10,096 bases of DNA from VGOB01 sp034435315 (GTDB lineage: Bacteria > Chloroflexota > Anaerolineae > UBA4142). The stretch covers positions 1-10,096 of the forward strand of contig DAOTYB010000153.1 of assembly GCA_034435315.1 (NCBI GenBank), read 5' to 3'. The notes below the pieces were generated by a model. The model was given only the letters and a program-made list of their open reading frames with translations. It searched no databases and was not told the DNA's origin. Positions 5,803 to 10,096 of the stretch are shown here, piece after piece. The translations under genes and the position numbers were made by a program. The number at the start of each line of letters is the position of its first letter. Within the stretch, counting starts at the first letter, position 1.

Positions 5803-6387
5803 ATGTTCATCAACTGGAAGCAAAAGGAAATCAAACTCAAGATTGTCTATTACGGCGCATCGCTCTGTGGCAAAACTACCAATCTGGAATTTTTACATGC
5901 GAATATCCCGGCGCATGCCCGCAGCGAGATGGTCTCACTCAAGACGCGCGAAGACCGCACCATCTTTTTTGATTTCCTCGAAATTCAACTCGGTGAAATC
6001 AAAGGACTCAAACCCAAATTCTCGCTCTACACCGTGCCGGGGCAAGTCTATTACGTCGCCAGTCGCAAACTGGTGTTGCAGGGCGCGGATGGAGTCGTGT
6101 TCGTCGTAGATTCGGCGCCCGAACGGCGCGAGGCAAATGTAGAGGCGTGGAACAATCTGCACACCAATTTACGCGAGTTTGGCATCGTCCCCGAAAATTT
6201 TCCCATTGTCGTTCAATTCAACAAACGCGATCTACCCAACGCACTCCCACTGGACGAACTACGCGCGCTCATCCCCTGTAACGGTTATCCACAATTTGAA
6301 GCGATTGCCATTCAGGGCATTGGGGTCTTTGAATCACTACGTCCCGCCATCAAAGCCGTGATGCTTCAGGCGCAAAAGCATCTCTAA
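5803..6387 (+). CDS. MglA-like small Ras-family GTPase, 194 aa
   Basis: This is a small GTPase of the MglA type, which acts as a GTP/GDP switch; in Myxococcus and Thermus MglA is involved in polarity or motility. Motifs seen: P-loop GASLCGKTTN (18-27), switch I KTREDRTIFFDFL (47-59), switch II TVPGQVYYVASRKL (77-90) in the MglA form rather than the DxxGQ of Ras, VVFVVDSAPERR (98-109), NKRDLP (140-145) for guanine specificity, and AIAIQGIGVFESL (168-179) as the G5 region. R52 and Q81 fall where MglA proteins carry the intrinsic arginine finger and catalytic glutamine, so the protein is probably active. Length matches MglA (about 195). No strong ribosome binding site precedes the ATG at 5803, only GCGAG, and translation may be coupled to the gene 13 bases upstream. 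The cellular output is unknown; no motility genes are in the window. Confidence 0.93.
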   Translation: MFINWKQKEIKLKIVYYGASLCGKTTNLEFLHANIPAHARSEMVSLKTREDRTIFFDFLEIQLGEIKGLKPKFSLYTVPGQVYYVASRKLVLQGADGVVFVVDSAPERREANVEAWNNLHTNLREFGIVPENFPIVVQFNKRDLPNALPLDELRALIPCNGYPQFEAIAIQGIGVFESLRPAIKAVMLQAQKHL

Positions 6388-6427
6388 CACAACCCTTTGT
6401 CCAGACCCGGCAAAAAATGAGTGCACT

Positions 6428-6805
6428 ATGCCTGCACACGACTTGACCACTAGTCTCACCCAGCTACTCCACACGCTGCAAGCCACCACACCAGGAATCC
6501 TCGGGGCGAGTATCATCAGCAACGACGGTTTTGCCATCGTGTCCGAGTTGCCCGATGAAATTGAAGAACGTCGGGTGGCAGCAATGTCCGCCGCAATGCT
6601 CGCGCTGGGCGAGCAAACTACGCATGAATTCGAGCAAGGACAACTAGAACGTGTCTTTATCGAAGGAACACATGGCTATACGATTATTGTCAGCGCGGGA
6701 CCCGAAGCCGTCTTGAGCGTCGTTGCGCGCAAAGACGCCAAACTCGGTCTGGTCTTTTTGCAAATGGAGCGCGCGGCGGAAAACATTCGCCAGGCCATTG
6801 GCTAG
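6428..6805 (+). CDS. Roadblock/LC7 domain protein, 125 aa
   Basis: A minimal single-domain Roadblock/LC7 protein: N-terminal helix (DLTTSLTQLLHTLQAT, 5-20), strand pair GILGASIISNDGFAIVSEL (23-41), central helix (ERRVAAMSAAMLALGEQTTHEF, 47-68), strands RVFIEGTHGYTIIVSAG (75-91) and VLSVVARKDAKLGLVFLQM (95-113), and a closing helix (ERAAENIRQAIG). This order is typical of family members of about 120 residues found beside small GTPases. The start at 6428 follows the GTPase stop by 40 bases; the ribosome binding site is weak. An ATG at 6418 is in another frame. Likely role: a dimeric scaffold or regulator of the MglA-like GTPase, or a heterodimer partner of its two Roadblock neighbours. This is inference from gene order. 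Confidence 0.9.
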   Translation: MPAHDLTTSLTQLLHTLQATTPGILGASIISNDGFAIVSELPDEIEERRVAAMSAAMLALGEQTTHEFEQGQLERVFIEGTHGYTIIVSAGPEAVLSVVARKDAKLGLVFLQMERAAENIRQAIG

Positions 6806-6860
6806 CCGACGCAATGCTTCGGGGGCACCACAAGAATCCATCCGCACCAGGTAGAGTGCT

Positions 6861-7250
6861 ATGACAACGACCACGGAACTATCCATATTCGAAACGATTT
6901 TGCACGAAATGAATACCGAAGGCGCGTTTACCGCCTCCGTCCTGGCAAGCGAAGATGGCTTGCCTATTGCGTCGGCGCCGACGCCGTCACCCTACGATGC
7001 CGAGGCAATCGCCGCAATGGTCGCACTGGTCAAGGATTTCATCATCCAGGCGCAGACACGTATCGGCTTGGCAGAAGTGGACGAGGTCTCGATCGTCGTG
7101 AACGATCGTTCGCGTCTCGTGTGTCGCTACTTTCAGGTAGGGACGCAATCCTTCGTCTTGACCGTGCTCGCACCGCCTCAGCAAAGTTATCGGCGGCTGA
7201 TGACGCGCGCCGTGCGCCAGATCAAGAGCGAGTGGGATTCCAAACACTAA
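6861..7250 (+). CDS. Roadblock/LC7 domain protein, 129 aa
   Basis: The third Roadblock/LC7 protein of the cluster, and the most divergent. Helix SIFETILHEMNTEG (8-21), strands FTASVLASEDGLPIASA (23-39), a central helix (YDAEAIAAMVALVKDFIIQAQTRIG, 45-69), strands DEVSIVVNDRSRLVCRYFQVG (74-94) and FVLTVLAPP (98-106), and a basic C-terminal helix (SYRRLMTRAVRQIKSEW). The EDGLPIAS turn is typical of the family. It starts at the ATG at 6861, 55 bases after the previous stop, with the purine-rich GGTAGAG upstream. It is the last gene of the operon, and its TAA touches the terminator at 7251. A role in the same GTPase module is likely but not shown by the sequence itself. Confidence 0.85.
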   Translation: MTTTTELSIFETILHEMNTEGAFTASVLASEDGLPIASAPTPSPYDAEAIAAMVALVKDFIIQAQTRIGLAEVDEVSIVVNDRSRLVCRYFQVGTQSFVLTVLAPPQQSYRRLMTRAVRQIKSEWDSKH

Positions 7251-7288
7251 AAAAAGACTTTCAGGTTTTACAGCCTGAAAGTCTTTTT
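7251..7288. terminator. Strong bidirectional terminator
   Basis: A perfect 15-bp inverted repeat (AAAAAGACTTTCAGG at 7251-7265, CCTGAAAGTCTTTTT at 7274-7288) with an 8-base loop. The + strand exits into seven T and the - strand into a T-run as well. It lies directly after the stop of the last Roadblock gene (7250) and 5 bases before the end of the oxidoreductase gamma-subunit gene (7294), so it ends both convergent operons. Confidence 0.95.
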
Positions 7289-7293
7289 TTGTT

Positions 7294-7827
7294 CTACACG
7301 AGTTCCATCCCACGCCGTAACGCTTGCTTGTTCAGTGGTAACTTGTCTCGATGACGTGCGCTGATGTGCTCTTCCAGAACTTGATCGAGGGTCTCCGGTT
7401 TGAGCATCCCCGTCGCGGCAATCAGGACTCCCACCATCACCACGTTGGCTAACTGCACCACCCCCAGTTCCGCCGCAATGTCATTCGCGGGAACATACTC
7501 GACGCGAATATCCTCGCGCTGGGATCTGGTGGTGACTAGCGAAGAGTTGACGATCAGAATCCCTCCTTTTTTCACCAGCGGCTCAAAACGATTAAACGAA
7601 GGTAAATTCAGCACCAACGCGGCGGTGGGATGCCGCGTGAGCGGCGAACCGATTTCCTCGTCGGAGATGATGACGGTACAATTCGCCGTGCCCCCACGCA
7701 TTTCGGGACCATACGACGGAATCCACGTCACATAGCGACCTTCTGCCAGCGCGCCGTACGCGAGCAATTGCCCCGCAAAGAGCGCACCCTGTCCACCAAA
7801 ACCAGAGATGATGATTTCGTGATGCAT
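7294..7827 (-). CDS. 2-oxoacid:ferredoxin oxidoreductase, gamma subunit
   Basis: The gamma subunit (VorC/KorC/PorG type) of a multi-subunit CoA-dependent 2-oxoacid:ferredoxin oxidoreductase. The start is the ATG at 7827, with GAGG 6 bases upstream; the longer frame to 7893 only reads through the repeat array. The 177 residues are typical for gamma. The hallmark motifs are present: ISGFGGQGALFAGQLLA (7-23) at the N-terminus, and PSYGPEMRGGTANC followed by VIISDEEIGSP, which marks this family. The domain helps form the CoA-binding side of the active complex (family knowledge). It is the last gene of the operon, separated from the beta gene by a 111-bp spacer filled by a repeat array. The substrate cannot be read from this subunit. 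Confidence 0.95.
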   Translation of the reverse strand: MHHEIIISGFGGQGALFAGQLLAYGALAEGRYVTWIPSYGPEMRGGTANCTVIISDEEIGSPLTRHPTAALVLNLPSFNRFEPLVKKGGILIVNSSLVTTRSQREDIRVEYVPANDIAAELGVVQLANVVMVGVLIAATGMLKPETLDQVLEEHISARHRDKLPLNKQALRRGMELV

Positions 7828-7839
7828 TGTATCCTCTAC

Positions 7840-7952
7840 AATGAGCCAATTGTCCAATGAGCCAATTGCCCAATGTGCCAATGAGCCAGACATTTGCCAA
7901 AAGGGTCATTTGGCTCATTGGCTCATTGGTTCATTGGTTTATTGGACGATTG
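7840..7952. repeat. 8-base-unit palindromic array in the beta-gamma spacer
   Basis: On the + strand AATGAGCC, AATTGTCC, AATGAGCC, AATTGCCC, AATGTGCC, AATGAGCC lead into a short unique centre (about 7888-7910). They are answered by GGCTCATT, GGCTCATT, GGTTCATT, GGTTTATT, GGACGATT, the reverse complements with point changes. Positions 7856-7888 are identical over 33 bases to 3391-3423 in the pheS-pheT spacer. The array overlaps the 3' end of the beta-subunit gene: the last codons (ATC GTC CAA) and the TAA stop lie within degenerate 8-base units. In mRNA it would form a long intercistronic hairpin. Confidence 0.9.
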
Positions 7953-8712
7953 TTTTCACCGCCTCCGCCACCTTGTAATCGCCGAGGGGATAGTACGGAA
8001 TCATCCGCTCTTTGACAAATTGCAGCGCGGCTTCCGGTGTCAGTCCCCAGTTCGTGGGGCACGATGACAGGATCTCGACGAGTGAAAAGCCGGCGTGATG
8101 CAGTTGCACCTGAAAGGCGGTCTTGATGGCCTTTTTCGTTTTGTTGATGTTACCGGGATCGTGCACCGAGCGTCGAACAATGTACGACGCGCCGGGCAAC
8201 TGTGCCAGCACCTCCGCCACGCGAATGGGATACCCCTGCACTTCAACATCGCGCCCCGAAGGTGAGGAAGTGGTCTGCATACCTGGCAAGGTTGTCGGCG
8301 CCATCTGACCGCCCGTCATTCCATAGATGGCATTGTTCACAAAAATCGTGGTGATGTTTTCACCGCGCGCGGCGGCGTGCATAATTTCGGCTGTGCCAAT
8401 CGCGGCAAGATCGCCATCCCCCTGATAGGTGAACACGATCCGATCGGGCAAGACCCGTTTGATGCCGGTCGCCATCGCCGGGGCGCGCCCGTGCGCGGCT
8501 TCGGCAAAATCGGTGTCAAAGTAATTGTAGATGAACACGGCACATCCCACCGGTGCCACACCGATGGTCCGCTCCCGAATCCCCAACTCGTCAATCACCT
8601 CGGCAATCAAACGATGAATGATGCCGTGCGTACAGCCCGGACAATACGTCATCGTCGCATCGGTGAGTGAATCGGGATAATCGAAAACCACCTGCATATG
8701 TTCGTTTATCAT
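7939..8712 (-). CDS. 2-oxoacid:ferredoxin oxidoreductase, beta (TPP-binding) subunit
   Basis: The beta subunit (VorA/KorB type) binds thiamine pyrophosphate and usually a [4Fe-4S] cluster, and carries out oxidative decarboxylation of a 2-oxoacid to acyl-CoA with electrons passed to ferredoxin. The start is the ATG at 8712, with GGAG 8 bases upstream, overlapping the alpha stop as ATGA; M6 is a weaker alternative. Of 257 residues: CPGC (24-27), C57 in VAPVGC and C218 in ILSSCPTNWG give the four cysteines expected for the cluster. TYQGDGDLAAIG (95-106) through NNAIYGMTGGQ (126-136) is the TPP-Mg binding motif. The C-terminus is slightly unusual because the final codons and stop fall in a repeat array. 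Translation is coupled to alpha. KorB and VorA cannot be told apart by eye. Confidence 0.95.
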   Translation of the reverse strand: MINEHMQVVFDYPDSLTDATMTYCPGCTHGIIHRLIAEVIDELGIRERTIGVAPVGCAVFIYNYFDTDFAEAAHGRAPAMATGIKRVLPDRIVFTYQGDGDLAAIGTAEIMHAAARGENITTIFVNNAIYGMTGGQMAPTTLPGMQTTSSPSGRDVEVQGYPIRVAEVLAQLPGASYIVRRSVHDPGNINKTKKAIKTAFQVQLHHAGFSLVEILSSCPTNWGLTPEAALQFVKERMIPYYPLGDYKVAEAVKTIVQ

Positions 8713-9761
8713 ATACTTTTCTCCAATTCGCGTACCTCTGCCAGCACCTCTTCCGGAAAAGGCACCAAACCGCCCATCCGACCGAAGAATCGCACCGGCA
8801 CGCGCTCGGCGACCGCCAGACGGACATCTTCGATCATTTGCCCGGCGTTCATTTCGACCACGAGCATCGCGCGCACGCGACGCGAGATTTCGGCCAGACG
8901 CGCATAGGGATAAGGATACAAACTGATCGGTCGGAACAAGCCGACGCGGATACCATCCTGACGCGCGAGGCGCACCGCCGATTGCGCCGCGCGCGCAGAG
9001 GAACCGAACGCGACGATCACATAGTCCGCATCCTGCAACATAAACTCGCTGTAGCGCACTTCGTTCTTTTCAATCTCGCGATGCTTGGCTTGCAGGTGCA
9101 CATTAAAATTGTGCAGAACCTGAGGATCGAGATAGATCGAGGAGATGATGCGGCGGGGTCTGCCTCGAGCGCCGGTGAGTTCCCATCCCCGATCACGCTT
9201 TTCGATGGGACGTGGCGGAGGCAGTTCGACCGGCTCCATCATTTGACCGATGTTACCATCCGCCGCAATACCGACAATGTGCCGGTATTTTTCTGCGAGA
9301 TCAAATGCCAGAAAGGTCAACTGGGCGGCTTCCTGCACCGACGCCGGCGCTAACACAATCGGACGATAGTCGCCATGACCTCCCCCTTTGGTCATCTGGA
9401 AATAATCGCCTTGCGATGGCGCGATATTTCCCAAACCGGGTCCACCGCGCATCACATTCACAAAAACCACCGGCACTTCGGAACCAGCGATGTACGACAA
9501 CCCTTCTTGCATCAAGGAAATCCCGGGGCTACTCGAGGAGGTCATCACGCGCGCGCCGGCGCACGCCGCGCCATACACCATATTGATTGCGGCTACCTCG
9601 CTTTCGGCCTGCACAAACGCGCGCTTGAGCAGGGGCATCTTTTGCGACAAGTACTCGAGCAGTTCGTTCTGCGGGGTAATGGGATAGCCAAAAAACGCTT
9701 CCAAGCCCGCACGTAACGCGGCTTCAGCGATGGCCTCATTGCCTTTCCACAATTCTTTCAT
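8709..9761 (-). CDS. vorB: 2-oxoacid:ferredoxin oxidoreductase, alpha subunit (VorB type)
   Basis: The alpha subunit contributes the pyrimidine-binding half of the TPP site and the transketolase-like C-terminal domain. The 350 residues match the compact VorB form: KGNEAIAEAALRAGLEAFFG (6-25), GYPITPQNE (25-33), QAESEVAAINMVYGAA (51-66), TSSSSPGISLMQEGLSY (74-90), NVMRGGPGLGNIAPSQGDY (102-120) and GGGHGDYR (126-133), then a C-terminal domain with AFGSSARAA (251-259) and LVVEMNAGQMIEDVRLAV (300-317). VorB names the 2-oxoisovalerate (branched-chain) enzyme, but 2-oxoglutarate enzymes (KorA) are close relatives, so substrate is a best guess. It is the first gene of the operon, overlapping beta by 4 bases. 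The ribosome binding site is a distant GAGG, with a purine-rich run before the ATG at 9761. No ferredoxin-like delta subunit lies upstream in the visible 335 bp. Confidence 0.95.
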   Translation of the reverse strand: MKELWKGNEAIAEAALRAGLEAFFGYPITPQNELLEYLSQKMPLLKRAFVQAESEVAAINMVYGAACAGARVMTSSSSPGISLMQEGLSYIAGSEVPVVFVNVMRGGPGLGNIAPSQGDYFQMTKGGGHGDYRPIVLAPASVQEAAQLTFLAFDLAEKYRHIVGIAADGNIGQMMEPVELPPPRPIEKRDRGWELTGARGRPRRIISSIYLDPQVLHNFNVHLQAKHREIEKNEVRYSEFMLQDADYVIVAFGSSARAAQSAVRLARQDGIRVGLFRPISLYPYPYARLAEISRRVRAMLVVEMNAGQMIEDVRLAVAERVPVRFFGRMGGLVPFPEEVLAEVRELEKSI

Positions 9762-9807
9762 TTTTTCTTCTGCCTCATTGCAAGTTCTGTTAACTGCTCC
9801 GCCCTCT

Positions 9808-9837
9808 CTTATCCGCGATTACGCGAACCTTCGTCAA
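9808..9837 (-). promoter_or_regulatory. Candidate promoter of the oxidoreductase operon
   Basis: On the - strand TTGACG (9837-9832) and GATAAG (9813-9808) are 18 bases apart, at 5/6 and 4/6 matches to the sigma-70 consensus. The start would be near 9801, giving a leader of about 40 nt before the alpha start at 9761. No stronger pair is visible nearer the gene. Confidence 0.5.
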
Positions 9838-9958
9838 GGGCTTTTTTATTCGCGGTAACTCCTCAGCCACGGACATCACTCGCTGTCGGTTAGAAACTGA
9901 CGGCTCACGCAAGCCGATGGCTGAGCCTGAATTTCACCGTTGTTGTACGGGTGGAAAA
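9813..9958. other. Gene-free stretch rich in inverted repeats, possible structured RNA
   Basis: No gene is visible in 9762-10096. Here CTCAGCCA (9862-9869) pairs exactly with TGGCTGAG (9918-9925). Between them GTCGGTT (9885-9891) faces AACTGAC (9895-9901), and CGGCT (9901-9905) faces AGCCG (9912-9916), so a three-way-junction fold is possible. CCGCGA (9813-9818) also faces TCGCGG (9850-9855), and TTTCACCGT (about 9935) faces ACGGGTGGAAA near 9958. One pair is G-U on the + strand but A-C on the - strand, which slightly favours + strand RNA. It could instead be an upstream leader of vorB or a decayed repeat. Confidence 0.4.
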
Positions 9959-9998
9959 TCTTTTGCCTTTACGGGAACAACCCCTCTCATCCCCCTGC

Positions 9999-10083
9999 CC
10001 CCTGCTCTCCCCGCAAAGCGGGGAGAGCAGGGGAGACGGGAGGCGGGGAGTAGGCGGGCGGCTTCGCCGCCCGCCCACTCCCC
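9999..10083. repeat. Two adjacent very stable GC-rich hairpins
   Basis: The first is a perfect 16-bp palindrome (CCCCTGCTCTCCCCGC at 9999-10014, complement at 10018-10033) around AAA. The second has GGGGAGT (10045-10051) plus GGCGGGCGGC (10053-10062) pairing with GCCGCCCGCC (10066-10075) plus ACTCCCC (10077-10083), 17 pairs with one mismatch and a TTC loop. They sit in a CCCCT-rich tract from about 9980 that continues to the window edge. They look like REP-like intergenic palindromes; a terminator role is possible, but no T-run follows. Confidence 0.8.
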
Positions 10084-10096
10084 CATTCCCCAGTTC

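Noticed and set aside
7828..7893. N-terminal extension of the gamma subunit (MSGSLAHWAIGSLDNW...)
   Set aside because: These codons are the repeat array read through; the family begins at MHHEIIISGFGGQG, with GAGG just upstream.

Overview
This looks like chromosomal DNA from an anaerobic or facultative bacterium, most plausibly a member of the Chloroflexota (Anaerolineae-like). That is an inference from three things: a pheST operon under a T-box leader, a GTPase module of MglA plus Roadblock/LC7 proteins, and a VorB-type 2-oxoacid:ferredoxin oxidoreductase. The DNA is rich in GCGC-type codons. No rRNA, tRNA, transposase or CRISPR array is visible.

Layout, left to right. 1-123 may be the 3' end of a + strand gene that enters from outside the window. 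124-307 is intergenic and holds a near-perfect palindrome built of 7-base units. 308-688 (+) encodes a cysteine-rich orphan protein. It converges on the pheS-pheT operon (4595 to 731, - strand) across a hairpin at 692-725. pheST is preceded by a long T-box leader (about 4956-4611) with a UUC specifier, the canonical AGGGTGGTACCGCG element and a terminator. Its promoter lies back to back with a second promoter on the + strand, and both -35 boxes sit in the arms of one 11-bp inverted repeat (4986-5018). The + promoter leads, through an untranslated leader of about 230 nt, into four co-directional genes (5277-7250): Roadblock, MglA-like GTPase, Roadblock, Roadblock. A strong bidirectional terminator (7251-7288) separates them from the convergent - strand operon for the alpha, beta and gamma subunits of a 2-oxoacid:ferredoxin oxidoreductase (9761 to 7294). 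9762-10096 has no gene. It carries a candidate promoter, a stretch rich in inverted repeats and two very stable GC-rich hairpins.

The most unusual signal is a family of short-period arrays: 7-base GACGAAN units and 8-base AATGAGCC-like units, arranged as large imperfect palindromes. They occur at four places: 194-238, in frame inside the pheT coding region (1886-1957), in the pheS-pheT spacer (3391-3554) and in the beta-gamma spacer of the oxidoreductase operon (7840-7952). Two arrays share an identical 33-base stretch. One array supplies the stop codon of the beta-subunit gene, and one adds about 25 residues to PheT. They look like a mobile or templated intergenic repeat that tolerates insertion into genes.

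Functionally, pheST is house-keeping and probably induced by uncharged tRNA-Phe. The oxidoreductase converts 2-oxoacids (probably branched-chain) plus CoA to acyl-CoA and reduced ferredoxin. The Roadblock/MglA genes probably form a small GTPase switch with dedicated regulators, whose output cannot be read from this window.
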